A stretch of 64,000 bases of DNA. Source: Capitulum mitella. Its lineage: Eukaryota; Arthropoda; Thecostraca; Pollicipedomorpha; Pollicipedidae. The first letter of the stretch is position 1; each line of letters opens with the position of its first letter. The notes below the pieces were generated by a model. It did no database searches. It was not told the DNA's origin and saw nothing but the letters and a program-made list of their open reading frames with translations. The translations under genes were made by a program, and so were the position numbers. The stretch is from positions 10,437,501-10,501,500 of the forward strand of contig CP099848.1 in assembly GCA_030062745.1 (NCBI GenBank), written 5' to 3'. Shown piece by piece: positions 21,335-33,115 of the stretch.

Positions 21335-22180
21335 CAGCGTTATGCGCGCAGAGCGATGAAAAGAATTCTCTTTCTTGAACGCATAGCTGGTTCGGGCCTT
21401 GGGGCACATAGGAAATCTCTTCAACTTAAGTACTTCGTACTGATCAGACCAATTCTGGAATACGGTGCTCAAGTCTGACCAGTCGTCAAGGGTCCTTCAG
21501 TGTTGAGAGACCATACAGAACGACTGTCGAACTGAATCGCACTGGGTGCCCTCCGTACCTCACTGGTTAGGAGTCTCAGAGTTGATTCTAACGTGTCGCA
21601 ACTCTTGTTGAGGTGGTGGGAGATGACCAAACGTTATTTTCTACGGATTCTAAGCGATTGAAAACACCCTTGTTGCCATCTGGAACACTATATGGAATAC
21701 CTCAGGCACATGGACGGACAAAAAATTTGTCGACTTTGTAGTTTTCCTATGTCACTCCTTTTCATAAATTGTGCAGAGACATAGGCTTCTTGGTACCTAC
21801 CAATGTGAGCAAAATTCAAAGTAATTACCGTCCTTGGACCAACTCGCAGATCAGTTTCCAGATGCTTACCTCACAAAATAAGAGCATCCTGGATCAAGAT
21901 GAAGTGCAGATGTTCCGCAGTTTGTTGAAAATCATTCGGACTACCATTTCATTTTTACCGACGACTCCAAAGAACACGACACAGTAGGGTGCGCTTTTGT
22001 GTACAAACCAATCACCGGACGACACAGATTACCGGAAAAAATTCGGTCGTCACTGCCGAACATAGCGCAGTTTATCACATCCTGAAATTCACAAAGGTTC
22101 AAGGCATCCAGAAATCGGTTATCTGTTCTGACTCGGTCTCCGCTCTTCAGACCCTACAGTCTAACCTGAGACTTCTGTGA
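21335..22180 (+). pseudogene. RNase H-bearing LINE fragment: RT 3' end and RNase H, frameshifted
   Basis: The DNA aligns almost base for base with 38,816-39,640 (both start gcgatgaaaagaattc). Translated pieces in different frames give the RT thumb region (FVLIRPILEYGAQV, IALGALRTS) and the RNase H part (SVVTAEHSA, KSVICSDSVSALQ). Several frameshifts and stops make it non-functional. It represents a second, older copy of the 35-41 kb LINE family. Confidence 0.85.
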
Positions 22181-22199
22181 GGTCTGTGGAAAAGTGGTC

Positions 22200-22414
22200 A
22201 CGTTGTGTTGAGGTTTTCACTAAACTGCTACTCGATACAGAAGAAACCAGTTGCAATCAAGCTCGACTTCAGTACAGGCAACTACGATCGTGTCAAGGAA
22301 ATGCTGGATAATGTGAACTGGGCGAAATGGATAAAACGAGTCACGACAATAGCCACCAGTACTCCAGATCATCCCCGGACAAAATAATTATAGTGTAGTG
22401 AATGCTCGTATCTC
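22200..22414 (+). pseudogene. CR1/jockey-type LINE, endonuclease-RT linker (5' piece)
   Basis: The frame contains KLDFSTGNYDRVKEMLDNVNW, cut here from a longer linker; the pattern DF..GNYD...EML..VNW is typical of the segment between endonuclease and RT in CR1/jockey LINEs. The sequence stops at the TTAA where element T22 begins and resumes, with the next linker part (KKKLWRIYMKTSDLSDH), at about 27,837. The two pieces are therefore probably one LINE split by T22. Confidence 0.68.
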
Positions 22415-23750
22415 TTAACCCGGCACCGCCTGGGAGAGTATCAAATAGGGCACCTTCCTCGGTTTTTCTTAAATATTTTCTGAACCGTTAGTCAGCGCAA
22501 CCGAATTTTTAGCACCTATTGGAAAATCAATTGTGCATATTTTGACACCCAAATCATTTTCATGCTAGGTCAGGCCATGGAGATATGGCGTTATAACTGA
22601 ACCCTTGCATGCTTGTTTTTGACTGTTCAGGCGGTGGCGCAAACTTGTTCCGTTTTTTTTCATAATGTTTGCGAGTATGATGAATGGATTATTTGGATTT
22701 GCGTAGAAAGCCGTCCCCAAAACGATATGCAGTCGTGACATGTCAACATTAGAGGTCATGCTACGTCACATGCATGACGGCAACTGGACTGATTCGCATT
22801 GTGGTTGAAAGAAGTTATTGCCGCTGACTTTTCCTATCGTTCAGAGCAGGCAAGCAAATCTATAAGCGCTTCTTAGTAAAGTTCACCAAATGCAACGTGA
22901 GGTCATGTGATGTCAGGTCACGTCATTGGTACATGTCATAACGAAATGAAATGCAATATTGTCAGTGGAAGATCGTTCAGTAGCAGCAGACAGCAATTAT
23001 TGTTCCTGGTCAGAAAAAAAATGACTGATCGTCCTGACCTAGCTTGACTTTGACCCGCTTAACAGCAGACAAAGCATACTTAATTATCACGAGATGTCAT
23101 TTCAGTTCTGTATTTGATGCAGTTAAGAATCGCAGCGAGTAATGTTCGTTCTTTGTCAGGAAGAGTAATGTAATCTTATCTCCCCCGACCTAGACTGACC
23201 TTATCTCAGGGCCTATTTTAAGGAAAAATGACTGCGGGGCAATTCTGCTAATGATGGGCACTGGCCGGGACTACACCCCCTCCCTCGGCATTTGCGTTTT
23301 CCTTCCTGAATTTCTCTATTTCATACAAATGTATATGCACATATATACACTTCCCCAAGTAGGGAGTATATATATACTGATGCGCCTTTAGAAGGAAATC
23401 ATGCCTGCAAAATATTGCGATGGTCAAACGCTTTTAACGACTGCCACACAAAGATTGCATGTCGCTTGTGTTGGATTTTATTTCTATTTTGATGAAATTC
23501 GCTTCGGCTTTTGTGCATTCCGAGCCTATTAAAGTCAAAGAACATTTTTCCATCTATCCCAAGCAAAACTCATTTTCCATAGACCTGTGATTCCTGGGAG
23601 ATTCGGTCAGGGAGAGGTGTGTCTACAATGTCCCCAAATGTATTTTTTACTCCAGTTTTTTTTTTAAATCAAGCGCACATGCATAAAATGTACATCATAG
23701 TACTCCTTTTCTCATACTGGGTCTAAAAACACTTCACGAGCTGTCTCAGG

Positions 23751-26139
23751 TCAGAAGTCACTGGCTCTGTCGGCAGTATTATGGCTTAGGTGGGAATGAT
23801 GCTCAACCCTCTTTGTGGCCTCGAGGTTCTGGCTACGATGACATTCGAAAACTTGTAGCAGGTACTGCTTTTGCCTTTCATCCTTCGTCAGTACCTCGTT
23901 GTACGCTTGGATAAGAGCCACAGCTCGTTCGGCGAAGTCGTTAACTACCGTGATCCCGCACAGGACTTCCTTAGCGTTCTTGAAGCCAGGTGCTGTTTCC
24001 CAATCAGCGGGATCGGCGGCAAGGAAGTTCATGTTGATGCCGTAGGCTTTCAGGTTGCCCACCGACTTCGCGGTAATGAAGTCGACGATGATCTTCCTGA
24101 AACGAGAACCTCCTTTGCTGCGAGATCCACCTACGCTCGCTGGGGGGACTCTCCGATCCCTGTTCCTGGAGTGCCGCGATTATCCTCCTCTTCATCTCAC
24201 ACGGCACGCCCTCGTCGAAGAACGACACACCAGCCAGTTCTTCGCTGGGGTACCATAAAAGGTGGTTGTTATAATAAATTATATGTCGTATATAATGTCA
24301 TAACAGATAATAGGTGATTGGCAAACTCCTTGGAGATCCCCTTCGAGATTTCAGCATTCAAATCAGGCTTTGCAGAACGGCCAGGTTGCGCAAGTGAGCG
24401 TTGACCGCCGATGAAGAGCAGAACCATGCACTGACGTACAAAACAACCATGAAAGAGACGAAGCGCTTGAGTGCTCCCAATTCACTGAGAGTCACGGAGA
24501 ACTGATGGCAAAGAAAGAAGATCTTGATCCCGCAGATTATGCGCCCCATCCATCTGGCACGATGGAACCATTTATCTGGCACGTTGGAGACCACCTGGTT
24601 GGGAACTTGATTTCCCGTGGAGGCTCTTGACCAAAGGGGATGATCGACACCTCAAAGAACTCACGATAATCATCGCTAGGCTGGATTTCGGCGAGCTTCT
24701 CACGACAGAAGGCGAAGACACGATTCTTGAAAGAGAAAAACGTCCCGGTCACTGCTGGCTCCAGTTCTTCATTCATCACGGGTTCAAATTTACTCCGATC
24801 AATGAGCCTCCATTTTTTCTTGAAGCGCTTGAACAAGGAGATCCCGGTCCTGAGGACGGACCGAAGCGCGTGGACAAAGCCGCCTCTGCCGCCAGTTCGA
24901 AGATATGATGAAGAAAAGTTAAGTGAAGGAGACGTCGCCCGAGCTGCTGCTGAAGAAGCGGAAGAAGTTGTTCCCACAGCTTGTCGAGTATTGGTGGAGG
25001 TGATGACGAAGCTCATCCCGACGACCTTGTCCAAAACCTCCCAGTCTTCCAGACAATGCGCGATAACGTCGGCTAGCCCTGTTCCAGCTCCGCTTACAAA
25101 CTTCGGAACACCTAGGAACTTGGCGGCATTTCTTGGACCGGCTAAAATGACAGGGAGTTGATCTAACTTTTCCTTTCCATCGTCAGTTAACAGTTTGCCG
25201 TCCCAGTGGACCACCAGGTTGGGTGGCGCGGAGAAAGAATGCCAGATTTCTTCCGCAATGACTTTCCTCTGCGAACTACGCGTCCGCCTGGTCGAGCTTC
25301 TGTGATCGCCATTTCAGAGGAGCCGTGGTCGTGGGCCGAGGCCGTCGCCGATAGCAAGTGGATTGCAGAGCGATCATTGAGCTCGGTCCGATCGAGGGCT
25401 GCTGCCAGACTAGAAATGAGGATGTTCTTGGCTCTCCTTCAGGGTCGCTTCGAAGGAGAAGGCATGGCGAAGGGCTGCGGGTCATCCTGATCTGTCAGTT
25501 GTGTGTTGGCGGTAGACGAGCATTCCAACTGGGTGGTTACCTCCTGGTCGGTATGCTGTTCAGTCTAACGACGGGCCCTTTCTTCGGCTTACTGTTGTCG
25601 ATGACGAGTCCCCTCCTCCCTCCCAGAAAGAAACTTATCGAATATCGCCATGACTCCTCGGCGACCTGGCTCCTTTGGTCCTGGGGAATGTCTTTGCCCT
25701 CTTGGTTTGATGATCTTATTGGTGCCGACACGGGCAACGTCATAAAGGTTTTTGAGGCCATCCCTAAAGTCCTTCTTCTTCTCAATTCTCGGTGTGAACC
25801 GCCAACATTTGCCTTTGATGGCAGCTGGGTACTGGTCATGCGTCCTGTTGAGTTTCTTTATCAAGTTCCGCTCCAGTGCAGTTAGGATAGGGGCTTTGTT
25901 CCACACCCTCGCGACATCGCGGACGATCTGTGTTTCGACCTCCCTCTAGGTAAGCTATCCACATGGTGGGGCTGAAAATATTGCTGCATCTTTCCTTCTT
26001 GTGAAGGCAGCTTGCTTCCTGTCACTGATTCGACCGGGGTACTGATCAACCAAATCTCGGCTTTTTTCTCCATGTGATGCAGCCATAGTGGCACAGACGT
26101 CCGTTTTAGAAGGTACTTCCAGTATTGACGCAGGTTCAC
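23751..26139 (-). pseudogene. Orphan invertebrate transposase-like gene, broken (copy 1)
   Basis: On the minus strand, successive frames from 26,139 down read as one decayed protein. They give an N-terminal piece with EKKKDFRDGLKNLYDVAR; then VHWDGKLLTDDGKEKLDQLP and VVGMSFVITSTNTR; then LFKRFKKKWRLIDRSKFE; DDYREFFEVSIIPFG; FHRARWMGRIICGIKIF; and finally VVNDFAERAVALIQAYN, LTKDERQKQYLLQVFECHR. I recognise this order from an uncharacterised protein family of about 600-750 residues found in many copies in invertebrate genomes (usually FDTTSSNTG, then CRHH, then an FKxFKxxW segment). Its multi-copy nature and His/Asp-rich motifs suggest a transposase, but this is inference. At least three frame changes separate the pieces. 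Confidence 0.72.
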
Positions 26140-27592
26140 GCAGACGGTCCTAAAATATCCCGGCGTCTAAGGACGCGCGGGAATTACCAGACCGGCACCG
26201 TGGGTTACCGTGGCGTAGCCAGGTATGATATTCCAAAATTGTTATGTGTAAGTCAGTCTGCAAACGATGGCCGGGATATTGACGAGATGTTTGGGTAACT
26301 TCGATTCTTCCCTAAATGGGACAGCGGGTTGCCTGTCCGGATAGTTTCTGTTGATCTGACCTATCCCCAAAATACATGTTTCACCAAATTCTGGAAAATA
26401 TGTTTTACAACCCTACCCAAAAGTGCAAAAGTTGTCCCAACACGGCCAGAGCAAACTGCTCCATTTCCAGATTATCGACCCCAAAATAAAAATCCGCCTC
26501 AAATTGAAATATTCGCCTTAGCTCCACCTCAATGAGATATTGTCAACACTTCTCATGATCTATAGTCTGGGCTTTTCCATGTAGGTGAAGCAGATGAAAC
26601 ATGCTCATGGGATGCACAAACCTATGCTTAGAGAGCACCAAGAGTTGGCGGTTTTAATATATGAGTGGTTAATTTTTCATTTCCCTCGCGTAAAACTCAG
26701 GTTTAGCCACCCAGTTCAACGAAGTTCGAACAATTGGATACTGGGATTTTGGCAGGGTTTTTAGATCAGGCTGACAACTACTTCACTGCTGGACTGTTAC
26801 TGTATTCATATAAACATTACCCAACCATAGCAAAACCGTCCTGACCACCAGCTCACCCTTCAGTTTTCTTGCGTCTTTCTGCGTTTTCAGTTTCTTGCGT
26901 TTCTTACGTTCAACATGTCAGACATATCGCCTGCCTCATCATCGTTAACGTCCCTGCAATGCAATGAAACGCATTGGCCACCCACGAGACAATCGCGGCA
27001 TCGGATGACGACGTACCAATTACCAAACACGTTCCCCAACGGTCACTAAGTATGACTGCAACATGCATCAGAAAGTGATGTTTCTAAATGTGTTCCCAAA
27101 TTACTCAGTGATTCAAAATATCTTTCGTTGATAAGATGCTGCTCCGCGAGAGACTCGTGCGCAGCGCTTTATGGAATACCCTCCTGGTTACGCTAGACAG
27201 TGATGACCGCAGTGGTTGCTCTACTCCTGGCTGCCTTGTTTGCATGGACAAAGGCTCTTGACTGTGTGGGCAAAGTGTAGGACTGAGGGGGCATTTGCCC
27301 CCCTCCCCAGTTAACGTGTTAAAATAGGCCCTGCCTTGACTGGATGAACCGCAGATAATGCAAAACTGATCATATCAAGGTTTCACTTTCATTAGTTTTG
27401 TCATTTACAGCAAATGTCATTTACATCAAATGCTGCGAGTAAGTATCGGTCTTTGGCATGTATAGTAAGTGCAATATTTCCCCTGACCTAGGCTGACCTT
27501 GACCTGACATTTTTTGCCATTTTTGCATGCATTTGATGCAAAAGGTCGTGACCTTTCATTTGATATCCAACTGAAAGCTCTGATATAGCTGA
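26140..27592. other. Non-coding interior of T22
   Basis: No gene is supported. Between about 26,530 and 27,300 there is AT-rich sequence with no recognisable features. Confidence 0.45.
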
Positions 27593-27836
27593 TGATATGA
27601 GGTACAAACTGATGTCAGCTTTCCCGTCGTCGTGTTATGTGTTTTGCGTGACCTGTGACGTCATCGGCCACGTGACCAGGACTAACATAAGATTTTCTGA
27701 AAAGCAAGACTCGGTGCTATCGATTGGTGGTAGACCGGTTCAGATCCGACTGTTAGATCCTGAGAAAGCAGGAGGTGCCCTTTTTGACTCCCCAGGCGGT
27801 CGCGGGTGCAAAAATATGCCAGACAGTGCCGGGCGT

Positions 27837-28905
27837 AACCCGATAGAAACATAGCAAGAGGAACCTGTGTTACGACAGCAGCACTCGTAACCTGAAGAAT
27901 CAGAAAAAAAGAAGTTATGGCGGATCTACATGAAAACTAGTGATCTCAGTGACCACGCCAGTTTCACCCGCTGTAGAAATCAACTCAAAGACAAGACGAG
28001 GTCCCTGCGTAGAGCCTCCGAGGACGGCATTGCTGCTAATATCAAGCAAAACGTCAAGGATTTTTGGAAGTACGTCCATTCTAGACTGAAGACAAGATCA
28101 ACGATAAGCGATCTGCGAGACTGGTCTGGGCGCCTAGTCAGTCAGGATGAAGAGAAATTGCAGTTACTGAACAACTACTTCAGTACCGTATTCACCCATG
28201 AACATGCTGCTGAGGTTCCTTTACCAGCATACTTCTATGATGGTCCACTTCTGGAGGCTGTGCATATCACCACGGATGTTGTTTTGGAGAAGCTTTCGAA
28301 ACTGAGGATGAGTAGTTCGCCAGGTCATGACCTTGCCCACCCACGACTACTCCACGAAGTTGCGGAGTCACACACCATTCCTGTCGCTAAACTGTTCCGC
28401 TTGTCTCTTGATCTGGTGCCCTTCCCGATGACTGGAAGCCTGGCTCGGTTGTACTCATTCACGAGAGCGGTGATAAGTCAACTCCTGGTAATTATAGGCC
28501 AGTAAGCTTGACGTCGGTACCATGCAAGATGTCAGAGTCTGTGATCCCCGACTCCCTCCTCCACCTGACTTCGACTCACCAGCCATCAGCTGATCGGCAC
28601 GATTCACGGCCTCAGAGGTCGTGCAGCTCCCAGCTCTTGGGGGTGGTAGAGGACTGGACCAGGCTGGCGGAAGAGGGCGCCCAATCGACAACATCTCCAT
28701 CAATACCAGACAGGCCTTTGATGCGGCTCCCCATCGGCGCCTCGTCACGCAGCTGAAGGCCCACGGAGTCAAAGGTAAGCTTCTCACTTGGACCGAGGCA
28801 TTTCTCACCGGTCGCCGTCAGAGGGTCCTAGTTGGGGGAGTGTCAGTCCGACTGGGCACCCCTCACCAGTGGAGTCCCAAGGCTCGGTCCAGGGACCGCT
28901 GCTTT
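27837..28905 (+). pseudogene. CR1/jockey-type LINE, linker and RT N-terminal half (3' piece)
   Basis: The frame at 27,930-28,505 gives KKKLWRIYMKTSDLSDH (start read upstream of the Met), KDFWKYVHSRLKTRSTISDL, LLNNYFSTVFT and LSKLRMSSSPGHD, the usual linker and RT block order of CR1-like elements. After frameshifts come the equivalents of YRPVSLTSV (28,495-28,530), a QHGF-like region, a decayed AFDxxPHxxL block (28,705) and a decayed GVPQGSVLGPLL block (28,862-28,905). It ends there, before the YADD box, where repeat D1 begins. It is non-functional. Confidence 0.82.
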
Positions 28906-29112
28906 GCAAAATTTCTATCTTCTAGCTATATATATCTATATACATGGGATAAATACATTTTCTATGCGATAAATAGTAACCAAAAAACTAATACATTTCC
29001 GTCGATCAAATTAAAGTGGGCTAAATCCGCTGGGAAACCCACATTTTGGGGGAGTTTAGGTTGTCGGACCCTCGGCTCGGGCCTCCCAATCATTTACAGA
29101 AATCGACGCCCC
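28906..29112. repeat. Dispersed repeat D1, copy 3
   Basis: Begins with tatatatctatatacatggg and ends aatcgacgcccctg. It shares the cgctgggaaacccacatttt and gggggagtttaggttgtcgg segments with copies at 9.1 and 20.9 kb. It truncates the CR1-type LINE at its left side and abuts repeat D2 on the right. Confidence 0.75.
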
Positions 29113-29116
29113 TGTT

Positions 29117-29512
29117 TGGGATAACTCAAGCTGGAGTTCTTATCAAAGGAAAATGAAAAACAAGAGCACATGACAAAAGTTTAAACTTCATTGGATGTAT
29201 CCTGGTGGTGGTATAATCCAAGACGTTTCCAAACGATAGTATTTCTTTCCTTTTGACTGTTTCATCTTTTTCTGTAATGACGGTGGATGCTTTTTTATCA
29301 CATAGGCATGCCTGGAAAACTTGGCGGAGTGTACCCCGACTTTTCATAGGTTTTAGCATTACTCCTATGACAGTGGCAGGAAAGAAATAGTCTACAGTCC
29401 TATCTCGCATTTCGAATGATTTCTGGAATTTTCAGCCATGGTTATAGGCAGCAGTGATGCGTGTGCTGGGATGCACATCCTCTTAGGCCAGAATATCAGG
29501 TCTTGAATCACA
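29117..29512. repeat. Dispersed repeat D2, copy 2
   Basis: Aligns with 13,270-13,660 in the same orientation; both begin tgggataa and end shortly after a gtgctgg-atgcaca phrase. No coding capacity. Confidence 0.75.
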
Positions 29513-31108
29513 CAGCATCTGCAAGTGCTGGCGTGCACTGCACCTGACGCCAGTGTGCCATCATTGCAGTAACCTCACAGATGTGATTTTGGCGTTCCTA
29601 TGGTCTCCTTATGACTGTCTTGATTTCCCACTGAGCCCACTGTAGAAGGGCCTTCAGAACTGCTAAGATCTTGTGCTGGAGAACACATATGTGATCGCCA
29701 ATTGGGTTCCCGTTGAGCGCATGCGTTATCACCCACACAGAGACGGTGGTTGCCTGACGACCAGCAGCCACCACTTCATTACCACTCCCCGGAAGACTCA
29801 AGTGAAAATTCAGGATGCAGTCGGCATAGATAACCCTCGCCCCACGAAGGGGCAGGGGGACTCGCTCATATATCATTTTTGTGCAGCTCCGGAACGGCAC
29901 CAAGCAGCTGGATGAGAGTATGCTGTAGGTAGCTACGTGCTATTAAGCTCCGGGTATTTTGGTATCTATTTCATGAGTGACTGTTGGGTTATACAAGGTT
30001 ACAAATGTATCAGGCCATTTTCAAAGACCGCGTGATTGGGGTTATTTCGTAGGAGGCAATACATCGTCCGCCCAAGGAATGTAAACACGTTAGTCTTAAA
30101 ATATCGATACTTTCAAAACAATGTAGGCTGCATCTGCACTGTCGGATGTTGGAAGAGGCTGTGCACACTCCGGATGTTTCAGAACTGAACTTTTAATTTC
30201 TGTTCGCCGGTGAGTGGATGACAGTTTTTTCTTTGCTTAAGGGGGGATGGGAATGTTGCTAGACATTTGGGCTAGCGTTGGGAAGCAGTCACTGAATACA
30301 TATAGAAAAACCAAGTTTGTCTTTCAGTTCTGAACGCGGACAGTTTGCGACTCCAACAAACTGAGGAGCGCAGTCTCAAGAGACGATAAACGCGTGTACG
30401 TGGTGGCTGGCATAATTGAGAAAACATCGCAAAGAGCTTAGTAATATATAAATGCACTGACGGTCATATGCATTTACGTACACGGTTGATGTCGACACAA
30501 TAAATCAGGACGGAAAATGGTTTGGGACTGCGTGGTAATCAGCTGCAATAATTATTTCGTAATAGCGGAAATCCATCTTCTGACCATTAAGACAGACAGA
30601 AATGAGAACAATGTCGCCGATCACTCAACAGAATAACGCCACAGTAAATGCTGGACTTGAAAAAGACCGCGCTCAAAACTCCTTTCGTTTCACAGTGCAA
30701 AAGAAGCTTCATTGCATCTCGACAGATGGCAGTACGCTGTGCTTAAGAGATGCCTCCAGTCACTGTTACGCCCTCCCAACCAGAACAGTCATGCTCTAAG
30801 AGACATGAGCGCCGCCATGATAATTCGACCGAGTAACCTCGGCGCCGGCGAGTTACCTCAGTTACGCCACATTCTGAGAGGTCTGGGCGTCGTCATGGTG
30901 ATTTAACCCACTTACCACGGCGTCGGCGAGTTACGTCGGCTCCGGCCAAGGTAGGTTTGCAGACTTACTGAGCTATGAATCGTGACGTCAACGTACCTCC
31001 AAAGCGACGAGTACTTACCTCATGGACGACGGCTTAGTTCGGTACTGCTTTGATGGATCTCGTCGCTCGTCATGGTGGGACTAATAGACTGTGAACTACG
31101 CGGCAATC
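29513..31108. other. Gene-free stretch
   Basis: No supported gene. Open frames on both strands at 29,598-29,915 overlap each other and lack known motifs. 30,800-30,960 shows a weak duplicated phrase (gcgccggcgagttac and gcgtcggcgagttac). Confidence 0.5.
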
Positions 31109-31737
31109 CTACGCTCCGAGCTTCAGACCGCATATGACGTGCCCGATTCGCCTCGCTTTACGGCAGGCGCCGGGCTTTCGAAACTCTGAATTCTTGCTCC
31201 GATCGAGGCCATTCGTCGCGCCACCGAGAGCGAGAATGACGAGCGGGGCACACTCCCCGTAGTCTTCCCTGAGATCGGTGAGTGTCTCTGTACTGCTCGC
31301 CTCAGAACTTCTAGGACTGTTCCTTTCCTTGCTTTCAACATCTCGTATAGCATCAGCTGTTCGTGGCCTCTTCGTTCGATATCTTTCCAGATCGACTGGA
31401 ATTTTTTGAAGAGTGCTGTGTGTGGTGTTTGATCGTGACCAGACAGTTCTGTCCAGGCAGCTTTCGCCGAAAGCTCGCGTGCATGGTGCCGGCATGGTAA
31501 GTACAGCAATTTCCGGTTGAGCTTTTGTTTCAGCTTTATAGCAGCACCCTTTTTTCCACCCCGTGTTTGACGATGTCGTGTCAAATGAAATGGTCCGAAC
31601 AGTGTTATCCAGACTCCACTCATGAATACAATGGATTTCCTGAGTGACTTCCACTTACCGTGGAATTTTACCAGCTTCTCAGACACTCTGCGATGCCGAA
31701 TTGTCCGAAGGGGGACAGCTTGATACAAGTATATCAT
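31109..31737 (-). pseudogene. Orphan transposase-like gene fragment (copy 2)
   Basis: Two overlapping minus-strand frames carry clear blocks of the same family as 23,751-26,139: TISFDTTSSNTG and then, in the other frame, KLLYLPCRHHARELSAKAAW, HTALFKKFQSIWKDIE, and later FRKPGACRKARRIGHVICGL. The FDTTSSNTG and CRHH motifs, decayed in copy 1, are intact here. The frame must shift at least twice between these blocks, and both ends of the protein are missing, so it is a fragment. No TTAA ends were found around it. Confidence 0.78.
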
Positions 31738-32598
31738 CTCATTTGCGACCTAGTCAGCAAGAGCTCCGAATGAATACACACCATTTATGGAGCATTGCTC
31801 AAGGCCGTACAGACGTCCGAGACAGTCACGTCCTGTGGGCAGCTGAGTCGGAGGAGAACATCTAACGGCTTTGTCACGAGCCATATAGTACCTTGTCGAA
31901 GACTGACTGTCACTGGCAGCCTCGTTGGTCTCCTTTTTTCTTTACAGGAGCTGTGTAACTCTATTCCTGACCGCATTTTCGGCATGTTCGCTTAAAACAA
32001 AACTACTCTTCAAGGAAACCAACGATACAGAAATGAAACGGTGTTCAAATAAAGGGGTTCCACACACGCTGAAATGGAACCCCAGCAGGTTAACTCCAGT
32101 CTCCATCGTTAACGGGTTGGAAGTTGGGTGCGCCCATAAATCTTACGGCATCAACTTAATCCGCCTTTCCAACTAGTCTCATGGGATCGAATACCGCCTG
32201 GCAGACGTTTCATCATACCTAAAAAGGGAGCAGGACTTTGTGTGAGCTAAATACTTAATTAAATGGATGAGATGGACGTGCTAAAAAACGTGTTAAGCAC
32301 AGCAGAGCTAACTTTTTTGCGGATTTCCCTACAGATTTCGTACAGATAAGAGCTAAAGCAAATAATTCGGCAGACGTATTGCATTGTGTTTTGATAAACA
32401 CCAACATGCATACTTGCCCTGTGACTGATGCAATCAAAGGTTAAAAACAGCAGTCAAAATACGATTCAGTCGCAGTGGCATTAAAGATATACACTAATAC
32501 ACGGCACAGCCTAGTTCAAGAAGCTGTGCGCGTTGGATTTCTAAAAGCGCGTGGCGGACGTAAAAACGTAGACATCACTAAAATAGTTCAGGTAGGCA
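31738..32598. other. Gene-free stretch
   Basis: Nothing recognisable; only short overlapping open frames. Confidence 0.45.
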
Positions 32599-33115
32599 TT
32601 ACAGAGTGGGTACACATGTTAACAGGCTACATTGGACGGCATTCACCCTAGCAAAACGGCGCGAGGGGACGCCATGGGCACCGCCGCACAGCCAAGCCGA
32701 ACGCGGCTGCAGTTCAGAGCAGTAAGTCTCGCGTGGTGGGCATTGTGCGAAAACATGAGGTGATATTGCAAAAAGCGAGACTTCATAATGCGCACGTGAA
32801 AACGGGACAGCAGAGTGACCGTCCATGCTGGCGAGAGATTTCCATTCAGAGTAAAATTTCATTTGAGGAACTTGTGCCGTGTACACTCTACTCGTTTCAG
32901 AACGGCGACAGCACGCTTAGCCCATACAACATAGCCGTACTCGAGTGTAGAGCCAACATGAACGTACAAGACGCACAACATAGCCTTGTGATCAAAACGG
33001 GCTCTGCTGTGGCGTCTGGATGACTGCATGCTGCGTATGACCAGGCCGAGCTTGAGTTTCGCCTTGGCCATGGTTGAATCGACGTGGTGACCAAAAGTGA
33101 GCTGTGTCTAACGGG
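32599..33115 (-). pseudogene. Jockey-type LINE RT 3' fragment
   Basis: Minus-strand frames give KAKLKLGLVIRS, then LYVHVGSTLEYGYVVWA and VLKRVECTRHKFLK, the pattern (AKA..LG...R, LV.S.LEY...VW, ...ES.Q..F) of the RT thumb/connection region of jockey-like LINEs, followed by a short decayed tail. Frameshifts are present. No endonuclease or YADD box is nearby. Confidence 0.65.

Larger units (their letters stand above)
22419..27833. mobile_element. Large TTAA-flanked element T22 (5.4 kb) carrying a broken orphan gene
   Basis: TTAA at 22415-22418 is followed by cccggcaccgcctgggagag. At the other end ccagacagtgccgggcgtaa is an inverted match to that start, with a second imperfect copy at 27,790-27,807; the right TTAA has decayed. 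On both sides lie consecutive parts of one LINE, so the whole block behaves as a single insertion. The left part shares layout with T18 (gtcaggccat-g followed by tatggcgt-at). The only coding content is a broken minus-strand gene at 23,751-26,139. A possible nested element end (ccccagttaacgtgttaa) lies at about 27,310. Confidence 0.6.

Noticed and set aside
23751-26139. Assignment of the orphan gene to piggyBac
   Set aside because: TTAA and CCC...GGG ends fit, but no piggyBac DDD-domain motif or C-terminal cysteine-rich domain could be recognised in any frame, so the protein is left unassigned.
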